The notes beneath the pieces were generated by a model. The model saw only the letters and a program-made list of their open reading frames with translations. It searched no databases and was not told where the DNA came from. From assembly GCA_035578905.1 (NCBI GenBank), contig JAQJVL010000046.1, positions 2,407,730-2,471,729 on the forward strand: a stretch of DNA of 64,000 nucleotides, in the 5' to 3' direction. Source of the stretch: Stictocephala bisonia. Taxonomy: Eukaryota; Arthropoda; Insecta; Hemiptera; Membracidae. Every line of letters begins with the position of its first letter. Positions within the stretch are counted from its first letter, which is position 1. The position numbers and the translations under genes are program-made. Below, in pieces: positions 1-10,740 of this stretch.

Positions 1-226
1 ATTCCTCCACAATAAACACTATCTGTTCTTTATTCAAAACTATGTTTCTAACCTCAACTTAATGACATTGCACGAAACCCAAAATAAAGTGAACAACAAT
101 GTACATCAGCTGATAGCCAAGGAAGAAGAAGAACCAGGGCTACCAACCTATGAACCTGTTTTCTTAAACCTTAATTTTCTGTACTTGTAAATAGGGTTGC
201 GTTTTAAAAGAAACACCCTGTATTAG
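1..226 (-). repeat. Dispersed repeat, copy A (truncated by window edge)
   Basis: This stretch reappears in inverted orientation at about 54293-54500. Shared landmarks are the GAAGAAGAAGAACCAGGG stretch, the tract around ATGACATTGCACGAAACC, and the terminus GCGTTTTAAAAGAAACACC. The terminus ends in ACACCCTGTA, a motif also found at the ends of elements near 15.3, 16.7 and 31.65 kb. No protein is recognisable. It is probably a non-autonomous transposon or a fragment of one. Confidence 0.65.
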
Positions 227-879
227 ACTTCTAAAAAAAAAAAAAAAAAAAAAAAAAACTAAAAGTACATTTAGGTGCGTATGCCGGAAAAATTTCATCC
301 ATTATCTAAGAACTCCTATTAAGCCAATAGCCTATATACACTATTTCACAAGTATATTTACTTTAAAACCATGTTTTGGTGTACATTTTAGAAGTCTATT
401 GTGAATACTTAATATTGTAGCGAATTTGTGAAAATAATGCTAATGCTGTAACAAATGTTTATGTATTATATTTATGTATTACGTACGGTTATATCAGTAC
501 GTTCCCTCCATCCAAATAACGTTAAACCTCTATATTTACTAAAATTAGATGCAGTTGGAAACATTTTGGCCATCTTGGAATTTTCAATTTGTTGCTAACT
601 AGCCAACACCGTACCCTTTTTCGTTTTCCAGAAAGCATTTTTCTGGTTTTTGAGAAAGGGGTTTATGAGATATATGTTCTCAAAAACAAATTATAATGAT
701 TGATTTCAGAAAGCCTGCTTCATTTCAGTAAAATAAGTAGGATTATATAATTTCACTAATTTTTTGAATTTGTAAAAAATGTCTGTAGATGGGTAAAAAC
801 ATCTAGCAGTATGGGAACATCTAATAGCCAGTTGGAGGATCAAAGTTATAGACAATGAAACAACTGAGCTTACGAAAAA
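227..879. other. AT-rich spacer, no gene seen
   Basis: It contains an A-run at about 232-260 and otherwise unremarkable AT-rich DNA. I see no domain, exon or repeat copied elsewhere in the window. Confidence 0.5.
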
Positions 880-1460
880 TCTAGAAGTATTTTTCATTCA
901 TAATTGATTGCAGGAAGAGGTGATTCCATAAATGGAGTGGATGGTGTCTCGTACCGTGTGATGTGCATGTGGGCTCTCTGTTATCTCATAAGAGGTCCAC
1001 ACGTTCGTCACAGCTGGCCGAGGCACAACGCACGATACGGCTGAACAACCATCTTGTTGTCACCAACAAATTCTTGGTCTTCAGGGTTCGACCGCGTCAC
1101 TGGGCTATGTACAAAAAAACCATCTTGTTGTGTTGATACCGAGTATACTGTCTGTTTATTATTAGATTGACTATTGTAGATGACTGACAAAATGTCCTCT
1201 CAGTCACATACCTAACTGTATTTTGTAGACACTATTTACTATTTTACAGTATATTTATTTATTGATAATGTATAACATGATATATATTTAAAATGTTTTA
1301 AGGTTTAAGTAAAATGTTTCAGTTTTTAAAAGATATTATCTATTTAAAATTAATAAGTTTCTTGGTTTGAATATTACGTTTTGTTATATAGTGTAAACAA
1401 AAGGACGTCACACAACTCAAATATAATATATTTTAAGTGTGACATTGATATCAAGCACAA
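880..1460 (+). repeat. Composite module copy 1, conserved left block
   Basis: It closely matches 10018-10510 in the same orientation. Both copies contain TTGATTGCAGGAAGAG, GTGGATGGTGTCTCGTAC, GATGTGCATGTGGGCTCTC and a TAAACAAAAGGACGTCACAC tract. Open frames in either direction are short and not conserved between the copies, so I call no gene. With the blocks at 3.5-5.0 kb it forms one copy of a module of about 4.1 kb that is repeated 9 kb downstream. Confidence 0.75.
1061..1119 (+). mobile_element. 59-bp insertion with 12-bp target duplication and A-tail
   Basis: The insert is flanked on both sides by CCATCTTGTTGT (1049-1060 and 1120-1131). The second module copy at about 10188-10199 has a single CCATCTTGTTGT and no insert, giving an empty-site comparison. 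The insert ends in seven As and contains GGGTTCGACC, which resembles a Pol III B-box. This fits a 3'-truncated SINE or tRNA-derived retroposon moved by LINE machinery. Confidence 0.7.
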
Positions 1461-1890
1461 CCTTGGTTACCAAGTAAATTAGTCTTTTAGGTTTTAAATT
1501 CATGGTATAAATAATTTATACCATTCATGGTATAAGCAATAAATGGCTCATTATCTTAATGCTCTAAATGTTTTGCATTGTCTTAAATGTTTATTTTATT
1601 CTTGTTTCTAAGCTAGTTCGTCCCAAACATTTGTGTGTTGTTACATCACAGTTTAACACTGAGTACTATGAAAGATTCAGATGTTCGTTTGAAAATTATT
1701 TTTGAAAAATTTTTAAAAACAGTTGTTGTTATCCATGTAAGTAATAAATGTGTTACCGGAAAAAATGTTTAAAAAATTCTTTATTAAGATATGGCTACCC
1801 AAAGTGACTAATTTGGCCTTTTTGGTGCATAACTCATTAAAAAACCATATAATATAAGTTATTAAAATTTTTATAATATATTGGACAAAA
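1461..1890. other. AT-rich spacer, nothing recognised
   Basis: No coding or repeat signal beyond a short direct repeat of a CATGGTATAA tract near 1500-1530. Confidence 0.4.
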
Positions 1891-2337
1891 GGTACTATAC
1901 AGTACAAGTAAACGTCACACAACACAAATGTATTACAATATAAGCACAAAATGCACAAATATATTACAATACAAGTACAAAATGCACAAATATAATAGTG
2001 ATCGATTTCGTTGAACCACGCTCACCTTCCTCAGACCAGAGGGATTCACAAAAGAACGCACATATAATACGTGTATATACAGTACAAGTAACGTCACACA
2101 ACACAAATTTATTACAATATAAGCACAAAATGCACAAATGTTCTTTTGTGAATCCCTCTGGTCTGAGGAAAGTGAGTGTAGTTCACCGAAATCGATCACC
2201 ATAATATTTGTGCAGTTTGCACTTGTATCGTAGTATATTTGTGCATTTTGTACTTGTATTGTAATATATTTGTGCATTTTGTGCTTATATTGTAATAAAT
2301 TTTTGTTGTGTGACGTTACTTGTACTGTATATGTACC
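1891..2337. mobile_element. Foldback (long inverted repeat) element
   Basis: The arms start GGTACTATACAGTACAAGTA and end in the near reverse complement TACTTGTACTGTATATGTACC. Arms of about 200 bp (about 1891-2060 and 2130-2337) pair through the CAGACCAGAGGGATTCACAA segment. The centre (2068-2137) carries a third partial copy of the arm start. Open frames here are on both strands and reflect the palindrome. It is a MITE/foldback structure with no transposase. Confidence 0.8.
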
Positions 2338-3148
2338 AACACGTAGTATGCTAATTGAAACACTAAAAGGTACTAATTAACTTAGTATATGGTAAATAAA
2401 AAAAATATGTTTTTGAAGTCTTACGAGTAATTTTCCATAAATGATATTTGTTCAAGTTTTGATTTGAAATTTGTACAGTCATCTTTGGCTATAAAGGTAG
2501 ATTAATAATATATATATATAAATCATTGCTAGAGTTTACTATAAATGTGGGAGTTATGCCCATATGTCTAATTTGTGCGGCGGGGCAGGCGAGGACTATG
2601 CGGGGGAGAGAGGGGAGGAGAATACATTGCTAGTTTATTAGTGAGTCAGGATCTTTATTACTCTTAGTGGTAGTTGCAATAAAATCTAGACCAAAATGCC
2701 TTAGAGCGCTAAACTGGGCGCCCGGACGAATACCCTTAAAGAAAATCGTGCAATCGAGGAGTTCATGTTTTTGATGTTTTATATGCTACTAAGGTTGAAC
2801 TGTTCAAAAAAGGCGATTAAAATAATATATATACTTTCATTTACTTATATTGTATAACATTTTTGATATGTGACGTTATCTTATTTATAAATTTATTAAA
2901 AGAGGAAATCAAACATAAAATTCAATGCTATAAATGCAAGGAAGAAGTTACTGTCAGTTTGTTATATATTGAAACAGTAATGTTATGTAAAAAATGTTGG
3001 CCCTAGACGTATAATGCCAGCAATAACATGGGACATATCAGCCCAAAAGTGACTACGTGATCAAACACTAGATACATTGGAAAAGTGAGATATCATTTCT
3101 TGCCTCGTCTTGAAAAAGCCGCGATTCTGCCAAAGATCCAAGTTGATA
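2338..3148. other. Spacer, nothing recognised
   Basis: AT-rich, with a short G-rich patch at 2575-2625 and no supportable ORF or repeat. Confidence 0.4.
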
Positions 3149-3350
3149 TCTTTACTATTATATAAAAATTTAATTGTGTCTGTGTGTGTTTTACTCAATC
3201 ACGCAAAAACTACTGAACCCATTCATCTAAAACTTTGTATGCACATTATTAGGGCCTCTGGTTACCACGTAGGCCTATTTTATTTTGAAATGCCACCAGG
3301 AAACCATCTCAGGGGTTCTAAGAAGTATCACTGCAACCCCTGTGGCAATA
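3149..3350 (+). mobile_element. Possible Helitron 5' end
   Basis: An A is followed by TCTTTACTATTATATAAAAA, then a TGTGTCTGTGTG stretch and CAAAAACTACTGAACCCA. This resembles the start of many insect Helitrons, which begin with TC after a host A. No matching CTRR-T end with a hairpin was found downstream. If real, its body may include the 36-bp array at 3.5-4.55 kb. Confidence 0.35.
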
Positions 3351-3474
3351 CCAACTTGACAATTAATTGTTTATAATAGTTTCATCATTCAGCTGTTGGA
3401 ATAAATAAACAACTTACATAGTTCTGAAGTAAATACCGGACCAAACATAACCACAACCAAGGTAGCTAGAAAAG

Positions 3475-4555
3475 ATGGTGGGTATCACGACGGTGCTGCG
3501 CAATACAATTACTGGGATGGTGCCAGTGGGTATGTACAATATATTCCTTGGGATATTACCGATAGGTTTGTTCAATATAATCCCTGGGATGGTACCGGTG
3601 GGTTTGTTCAATTTAATACCTGGGATGGTACCGGTGAGTATGTACAATATAATCCCTTGAATGGTACCGGTCGATATTTACAATACAATCCCTGGGATGG
3701 TACCGGTGGGTGTGTACAATATAATCCCTTGAATGGTGCCAGTGGGTATTTACAATACAATCCCTGGGATGGTACCGGTGGGTATGTACAATATAATCCC
3801 TGGGATGGTACCGGTGGGTATGTACAATATAATCCCTGGGATGGTACCGGCAGGTTTGTTCAATACAATCCCTGGGATGGTACCGGTAGGTTTGTTCAAT
3901 ACAATCCCTGGGATGGTACCGGTAGGTATGTACAATATAACCCCTGGGATGGTATCGGTGGGTATGTACAATATAATCCCTGGGATGGTACCGGTAGGTT
4001 TGTTCAATACAATCCCTGGGATGGGACCGGTGGGTTTGTTCAATACAATCCCTGGGATGGTACCGGTAGGTTTGTTCAATACAATCCCTGGGATGGTACC
4101 GGTAGGTTTGTTCAATACAATCCCTGGGATGGTACCGGTAGGTATGTACAATATAACCCCTGGGATGGTATCGGTGGGTTTGTTCAATACAATCCCTGGG
4201 ATGGGACCGGTGGGTTTGTTCAATACAATCCCTGGGATGGTACCGGTAGGTTTGTTCAATACAATCCCTGGGATGGTACCGGTAGGTATGTACAATATAA
4301 CCCCTGGGATGGTATCGGTGGGTTTGTTCAATATAATCCCTGGGATGGTACCGGTAGGTTTGTTCAATACAATCCCTGGGATGGTACCGGTAGGTATGTA
4401 CAATATAACCCCTGGGATGGTATCGGTGGGTATGTGCAATATAATCCCTGGGATGGTACCGGTAGGTTTGTTCAATACAATCCCTGGGATGGTACCGGTA
4501 GGTTTGTTCAATACAATCCCTGGGATGGGACCGGTGGGTTTGGTTTATACCTGAT
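3475..4555 (+). repeat. 36-bp minisatellite, about 30 units
   Basis: The unit is a variant of CCCTGGGATGGTACCGGTRG followed by GTWTGTWCAATAYAAT. Because 36 is divisible by three, several frames on both strands stay open for 250-320 codons (for example VQYNPWDGTGRF repeated on plus). These are not genes. Variants differ at a few fixed positions (ACC/ATC, GTATG/GTTTG, GGTGGG/GGTAGG) and recur in blocks, which points to multi-unit duplication. Confidence 0.95.
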
Positions 4556-4655
4556 AAAATAAAAGTGTCTGTGTTCAATTTTATGACTATAAGTATCTCT
4601 TATTTTATTTTTTTTTTTTACAATTAGTATTGATAACTAAATGATAATAATTTCT

Positions 4656-5045
4656 TAGTGTTGATACCTAACTGCTTGATATTAGATTTTAATTGTAGTT
4701 TAGTTCAGAATGGCTGATGTGAGGTGCTGGGGTTGTGATGTGTTTGTGAGCTAACTGTGTAATTGGTCAGCGGGCCACACGCACAACACTACCCTTCTCT
4801 CTAGAACTACTTGTCTGCACCAGCGAGCCACACGCACAACACTAACCTTCTCTCTAGAACTACTTGTCTGCACCATTGAGCCACACGCACAACACCGGTC
4901 TTCCCTCCAGAACTACTTGTCTGCACCAGCAAGCCACACGCACACCACAAGCCTTCCCTCCAGAACTACTTTTCTGCACCAGCGGGCCACACGCACAACA
5001 CTACCCTTCCCTCCAGAACTACTTGTCTGCACAACACAATTCTCT
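4656..5045 (+). repeat. Composite module copy 1, right block with 53-bp repeats
   Basis: The first 130 bp match 13604-13730 almost base for base, including ACCTAACTGCTTGATATTAG and CAGAATGGCTGATGTGAGG. About five 53-bp units follow, containing GAACTACTTGTCTGCACC and CCACACGCACAACACTACC. No conserved coding frame is seen. Confidence 0.85.
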
Positions 5046-5400
5046 AACTCTTTAAGCTACTTCCCCCTAAATCTTCAAGTAATTATGGAAATACAATCGA
5101 TTGCCTTTCGACATTTATAGTGTATAGTTGTATGTTCTCATTTTCATGTTAAATTTGTTGAGAAATATTGAAATTATCGTAAGATAAGACCTCAAAAATG
5201 AACTTCAAATTAAGACACGAGGTGTTAAAAATGCATGCCCACTTTAGGCCATAAACATTTAACATGATACTTACAATTTCAATTTTTACTGTATCATTTA
5301 TTAATAATATACTGTCGTATTTAATTGTTGGTATACAAAATAATTTATATTTACTTATGATAAGCTTTTAGTTGAATGAATAGTTCAGTAGCTCTGATTT
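5046..5400. other. Spacer, nothing recognised
   Basis: AT-rich DNA without ORFs or repeats that I can tie to another copy. Confidence 0.4.
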
Positions 5401-5518
5401 ACAGACCTCTCGAGTGATATTATGAATTCTAAGTAGACCACAGACCTCTCGAGTGATATTATGAATTCTAAGTAGACCACAGACCTCTCGAGTGATATTA
5501 TGAATTCTAAGTAGACCG
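5401..5518. repeat. 39-bp tandem repeat, three near-perfect copies
   Basis: The unit starts CAGACCTCTCGAGTGATATT and continues with ATGAATTCTAAGTAGACCA. The copies are essentially identical, so the triplication is recent. It abuts the pogo-like element that begins at 5540. Confidence 0.9.
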
Positions 5519-5539
5519 ATCTACTGTCTACAGTCATTA

Positions 5540-6384
5540 CAAGTAAACATCGTTTTATCTGGATTAATGTGACGGTATCCCAATTCGGATACATATGAAT
5601 CCGGATAAAAACTACAATATAAAAAATAGGGAACTGAAAGAACGATCAATAAAAATACTTCAACATTGCTAAACTTGACCAAAGACAAATGTAAATGAAC
5701 AACAAAAAGCCGAATCTACAGGATGCAATCCATACAATAGTCTAAATTTTTTGGCCATTATTGTGACCAAGATGGTTTGATAAATGTCTGGATAGGAAGG
5801 TCATATGAATAAATAACTGTGTGCCATATAAAATAGCGTTTAATATAGTTTACTGTCACACTAGAGAGTATTTATTCAGCACTACGTATCCATAACCGTA
5901 TTATAACTTTAAATGTCTACGTACGCAACTCAGCGGCAACTAATATAAACAATAAATAGCGCATGACATGAGAGCTAACAACGCTAGCGCTCCGTGTGGA
6001 TCGCCAAACGCCCAAGAACCAAACCATTACACCCTTTTATGGCACAATAAAAACAACTATAGTCAATAAAATTTTAGGGTTGTTGCTTAAGTAGTACTGT
6101 AATATATTGTACGAAAAAGTACAAATCCATATACAATACAGTACGTACAGTTAGCTGTGTTCCGGGAACCGTGCCTGCACACGTGCATGTCTTTAATACT
6201 ACGCAAGAAACGCGGCTGTACTGAGTTTTTATCGCCGTCGCTGCCACGAGAGAACGCCGTTTATTGTTCATACGACGTTGTAACAACTTTAGAAAACAAA
6301 TATTCACCGTCCATCGGATCGGTCAGCTGATCCGTATAAACCGGAATCCGGATAATTCGGGTCCGGATAAAACGAGGTTTACTG
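5540..6384. mobile_element. Non-autonomous pogo/Tigger-like DNA transposon
   Basis: The right end read inward is CAGTAAACCTCGTTTTATCC, and the left end is CAAGTAAACATCGTTTTATC. The terminal motif with CCTCG followed by TTATCCGGA is characteristic of pogo/Tigger elements of the Tc1/mariner superfamily. Both ends are flanked by the expected TA dinucleotide (5538-5539 and 6385-6386). The interior is about 800 bp and encodes no recognisable transposase, so it depends on enzyme supplied in trans. Confidence 0.8.
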
Positions 6385-6386
6385 TA

Positions 6387-6948
6387 GTTTTATCTCCTAC
6401 TTTAAAACCTCTTGATTGTTGATAATATATCAAGCATTGACTATAGAACGTTGTTTCATTTTTGATAGCTCTACGAGCCTTGTTTATATATTTTTTAGTA
6501 AATTAAACCTAGTTATAAATAGATGGATTGAAAATATATTAAATATGGTGACCAAGCAAGCATGAATCATAATCTAATATATTCACTTATTAATCTTAAT
6601 CTTATTGATAGTTTTTTTTCTGGAAGCTAAGAATATATTATTATCTTGATACACGTTAAATAAGAAATATTAGAACAAAATTTAAAACATTATTAATAGA
6701 ACTCTAAATAAAAAATAAATCTAATTGATTATTATCTCTTAAATTTGAACTAATAAAAGTAATGAAGTTAATTTTTAATAATACTCCTGGTTACAATATT
6801 TTTTTATTTTTGCAACAGTAATTTCAGTTCAATATGAGTTATTATGTAGCTAATAGGAGAACTGCTTCACAGTTGAGCTATAAATTTGTAACTGCTAACC
6901 TTCTTATTTTTAAAATAAAATGTAGTACATATTATTTTAAATTCATTA
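6387..6948. other. AT-rich spacer, nothing recognised
   Basis: No supportable gene or repeat. Confidence 0.4.
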
Positions 6949-7545
6949 TGGTCAAAGAGGGTTGGTCAAAAGTCTGGAATATATTTTTTAATTTAAAAAT
7001 TATTGAAAGAATAGTTGAAAGTAATGTAACCTTTCAGTTATGTCCTATATAAAACATTTAGACATATATTAGTCGTTTTCCGTATATCCAGGGGATGGCC
7101 CATGAAGGAAGTCTTAGACATTTTAAATGTAAGCCTACCTTAACTTATATCTCATTTTAAAGGCCTTTGTTTGTACAATACAAAAGTGCAAACTTGAGGT
7201 CAAAAGTATGACTCAGTGAGAAAATACAGCCACTTAAAGAATTTAATGTCAGGGTTGAGCAAAAGTCTGGAGTGTATTTATTAATTTAAAAATTATTGAA
7301 ATAAATGTAAAGAAACTTTGTAGTTATGTACATGTTCCTATACTAAACATTTAGACATATTTTACTTGTTTTTCGCATAGCCAGGGGATAGCCCATAAAG
7401 GAAGTCTTAATAATTTTAAATGTATGCTTACCTCGAGCTATACGTCATTTTAATGTCTTTTTTTACAATTCAAAAGTGCAAACCTGAGGTCAAAAGGATG
7501 ACCCAGTCACAAAATACAACGATTCAAAGTATTTAATGTCGTATT
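6949..7545 (+). repeat. Two tandem copies of a ~300-bp repeat
   Basis: Units start at about 6949 and 7249. They share GTTGRKCAAAAGTCTGGA, a segment with CCAGGGGATRGCCCAT and AGGAAGTCTTA, and AAAGTGCAAACYTGAGGTCAA. A third copy lies inverted at about 7886-8205. No coding frame is preserved across copies. The family is unknown to me. Confidence 0.8.
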
Positions 7546-7885
7546 ATTAATTCTTCTTTTTGTTATACGGCTATTTATTCAACAGTTTGAGGTCCCTGTT
7601 GTTGAGTATGTTGTTGATTGAAACAATAGTAACGAACGACTGCGTTATAGAAATAACTATGTTATTTAACAAACATAAAAACAAGAACAATTACTAAACC
7701 CCTTTTGAAAGTAGTTTTACCTAAAAATAGTTTTAAACCATTATTATAGTAATGTGTTACATTTTTTTGTTGTGAAAATTAATTCCCATATTCAGTTCGA
7801 TAAATTATAGCTATACGCAGCAATAGATAATAACTATCTTAGCCTTGTTCTTAAGCAGTATTAGTTATGTGACAGTAAATCCTTT
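7546..7885. other. Spacer between inverted repeat copies
   Basis: Nothing recognised. It acts as the loop between the direct pair and the inverted third copy of the 300-bp repeat. Confidence 0.4.
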
Positions 7886-8205
7886 AAGAGGCTATATTTC
7901 CTGCCTGGGTCAGCCTTTTGACCTCAGATTTGCACTTTTGTGTTTTACAAAGACCTTTAAAATTATGTATAACTCGAGGTAGACTTACATTTAAAATGTT
8001 TAAGACTTCCTTCATGGCCCATCCCCTGACTATGAAAATAACAAGTAAAATATGTTAAAATATGTGGCATACGAACATGTACATAACTACAGAGTTTCAT
8101 TGCATTTCTTTCAAAATTAATAAATGTATTCCATTTATAATGTATTCCCAATAGTTTCAAAATTAGTAAATACACTCCAGACTTTTGCCCAACCCTGTTA
8201 GGCTT
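7886..8205 (-). repeat. Inverted third copy of the ~300-bp repeat
   Basis: Reverse-complement counterpart of 6949-7248 and 7249-7545: it contains GACTTCCTTCATGGCCCATC, CCCCTGACTATG and CTCCAGACTTTTGCCCAACC. The arrangement could fold into a stem of about 300 bp. Confidence 0.8.
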
Positions 8206-8845
8206 TATAGTGTTAGAAGAGCAATTCATTTATGGGTTACCAGCTTTATTAAATCACTCTGTTCCTGGGGCTGACGTAAATATTATTACGTAGAAAGTAA
8301 TGGAATTATTTAACGTTATTTAACTCTGCTTAGTAGTTACGATTTTCAGTAAATGATTAAAAATGTTTCCAGAAGATATTCATAATTATGCTGTATAATG
8401 CCACAGTATATTTTGTATTAATCATGAATATTTTGATTTTCAGGGGGCTTCCTCGATTAAATATCATATCGAATGGAACTTCCCTTATGATTGTCTGGTA
8501 ATTTATAGTGTATAGGCTGTGTCCTAATTTTACTTCAATTTCATACTGTACAAGCATGTAGATTATTAGAGTTTATATTTAAAAAAGTTTTACCAAAAGT
8601 TACACTTGAAGCTGTTATTTTGTTAGTAATTCACAGGGAGTAATTTTCAATAATGTGTTCACTTGCTGGACTTATTTACCTTATTTAAATTATGATTATT
8701 TGATAATTTAATAATTTTGTTGTCAACATGTTTCTTAGGTAATTATATAGGATAAGAGCCTTGTAAATATTTAGCTGAGTTTTTTTAATGGTATATAAAT
8801 AGCTAATAAATAAGAATATGATCGATTTTTTTTAGCAGAAAGTTG
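8206..8845. other. AT-rich spacer, nothing recognised
   Basis: No gene or repeat call. Confidence 0.4.
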
Positions 8846-9685
8846 AAAAATGACGAAAATCAGGAAAAGCGAAAAGTATTTTATTCGTAAATATAGCGTT
8901 GTGGATACTGAAATGGTGCAGGATTTTGTCCTGATCACGAATGTAGCAAGCGGTTTTCAATCGAACAATTATTGAGCGTGCCAGCGCCGGAAATATCCAG
9001 ATTAATTAAGTTTATATTTTGATGGGATATGCCCAGGTTGAGTTATGTGATAATTGGTTATGTTATGTTTGGTAAAGTTATGCTATGTTAAGTGATGTTA
9101 GGTTTTAGTTAGGTTAGGTTTTATTAGGTTAGGTTAACAAACATGAATCTAAAACACCAGCCTACTCTCAAAACATAACCTACCTTTCCTTAAAAATCCA
9201 AACCTAACCTAATCTAAAAATTTGGGCGAGCCGGTGGCCGAGTGGTCTAAGGCGTCAGGACTTTGAGCTTGGGTTAGAGATAGCGCTGGTTCGAATCCGG
9301 CCTAGACTGACAAGATTTATCAGTAATATTCACCTTGTACTGTACAGGTTCACCCCCTTACTCTGACTGAATAAGTTCCTCGCACAGATCATTGGTCTAT
9401 GGGGAATGGTCAGAGTAAGGTTAAGGAGGGAGATCGGCCTCTCCTTAAAAAAAAAAAAAAAATCAAGCATAACATAGCCTAACATTACCCAACCTGGACC
9501 TGTTCTATCAAAACACAACCTTACTGAAACTGGACATATCCGGCGCTAGCACGCTTGGTAGTACTGGATTGTTAAAACCTTGGCATATTCGTGATCAGGA
9601 CAAAATTTCACACAATTTGAGTACTCGCAACGCTATATTTAACAATAAGGATATCGTTCTGTTTTCCCTCATTTTCGTAATTTTC
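8846..9685. mobile_element. Inverted-repeat (MITE-like) element split by a SINE
   Basis: The left arm (about 8846-9003) and right arm (about 9528-9685) are inverted copies. They share AAATATAGCGTTG, TTTTGTCCTGATCACGAAT and AGCGTGCYAGCGCCGGA. The inner part contains TTAGG-type tracts (about 9105-9135 on plus, and CCTAA forms at 9170-9215). The SINE at 9224-9462 sits in the centre. No transposase is present. Confidence 0.75.
9224..9462 (+). mobile_element. tRNA-derived SINE, normal-length copy
   Basis: The head GCCGGTGGCCGAGTGG is a Leu/Ser-type tRNA A-box region, and GGTTCGAATCC is an exact B-box, so this is a Pol III SINE. A tRNA-unrelated body runs to CTCTCCTT plus an A-tail of about 16. 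The body is shared with the copy at 52682-53526 (for example ATATTCACCTTGTACTGTAC and AAGTTCCTCGCACAGATCA). No clear target duplication is visible. It would be mobilised by a LINE. Confidence 0.92.
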
Positions 9686-10017
9686 CTGACTGTTCCTCTG
9701 AAAAACAATCGTATTCTTTTTTTTTTGGTTATTTATTTACTATTAAAAAACTGTTAGCTAAAAAGTCGATAAGTCCACTGTTCTATATAATTACCAATTT
9801 TATATTGGGTATTAAATATTTACCAGTAAGAATAAATTTGTCAACAAGGCTAGATATACGATTTACTGGACTTCTCAAGACTGATAAAAATACTCTCAAG
9901 TGAAGTTTATAGTAAGGGCTTTCTCAGAATTATTTAAATAAGATCAAAGGTTATGCAAGTAAAAATTGCTGTTTTATATAACTTTTTTACTTACTTAATG
10001 TCACACTTTAAGAAAGA
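9686..10017. other. Spacer, nothing recognised
   Basis: AT-rich, no gene seen. Confidence 0.4.
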
Positions 10018-10510
10018 GCTAGAAGTTTTTTCATTCATAATAATTGATTGCAGGAAGAGTTAGTTTCATAAGTGGAGTGGATGGTGTCTCGTACTGTGTG
10101 ATGTGCATGTGGGCTCTCTGTTATCAGATAAGAGGTCCACAGGTTCGTCACAGCCGGCCGAGGCACAACGCACGTTTCAGCAGAACAACCATCTTGTTGT
10201 GTTGATACCGAGGATACTGTCTGTTTATTATTAGACTGACTATTGTTTATGACTGACGAAATGTTCACTCAGTCACATACCTAATTGTATTTTGCAGACA
10301 CTATTTACTCTTTTACAGTATATTTATTGATAATGTATAATGTATTTATTTAAAATTTTTTAAGGTTAAATTAAGTAAAATGTTACAGCCTTTGAAAGCT
10401 ATTATCTATCTAAAGTGGATAAGTTCTAGGTTTTCATATTACGTTTTGTTATATAGTGTAAACAAAAGGACGTCACACAACAAAAATATTATATATTTTA
10501 AGTCTGACCT
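10018..10510 (+). repeat. Composite module copy 2, conserved left block
   Basis: Direct counterpart of 880-1460. It lacks the 59-bp insert present in copy 1. See the entries at 880 and 13604. Confidence 0.75.
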
Positions 10511-10556
10511 TGATACCAATCTCTACAGTTCATCAAGGTTTTCCGTGTGTATTAGC

Positions 10557-10594
10557 ATTGATTTTACTATATAAATATGTATAGTAAAATCAAT
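10557..10594. repeat. Perfect 15-bp inverted repeat (hairpin)
   Basis: ATTGATTTTACTATA and its exact reverse complement are separated by 8 bases. It lies inside module copy 2 between the left block and the minisatellite. No T-run follows it, so there is no reason to call a terminator. Confidence 0.8.
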
Positions 10595-10740
10595 GGTATT
10601 AGTCTTTTACGGATTGAATTAATCATTATTAGATTATTATTTGCAATCTAAACATTTTTCGATGCATTACAAATCGATTGAAATTCATAATTGTGAGATA
10701 ACTAGTCCCATACCAATAGTAAAGTATGCACGATACGTCT

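Noticed and set aside
3613..4578. Open frames of 250-321 codons on both strands
   Set aside because: They result from the 36-bp period; several frames are open at once, with no start context or flanking domain.
9240..9312. Functional tRNA-Leu or tRNA-Ser gene
   Set aside because: A- and B-box are present, but the sequence runs on into a SINE body with A-tail and does not close as a tRNA cloverleaf with an acceptor stem.
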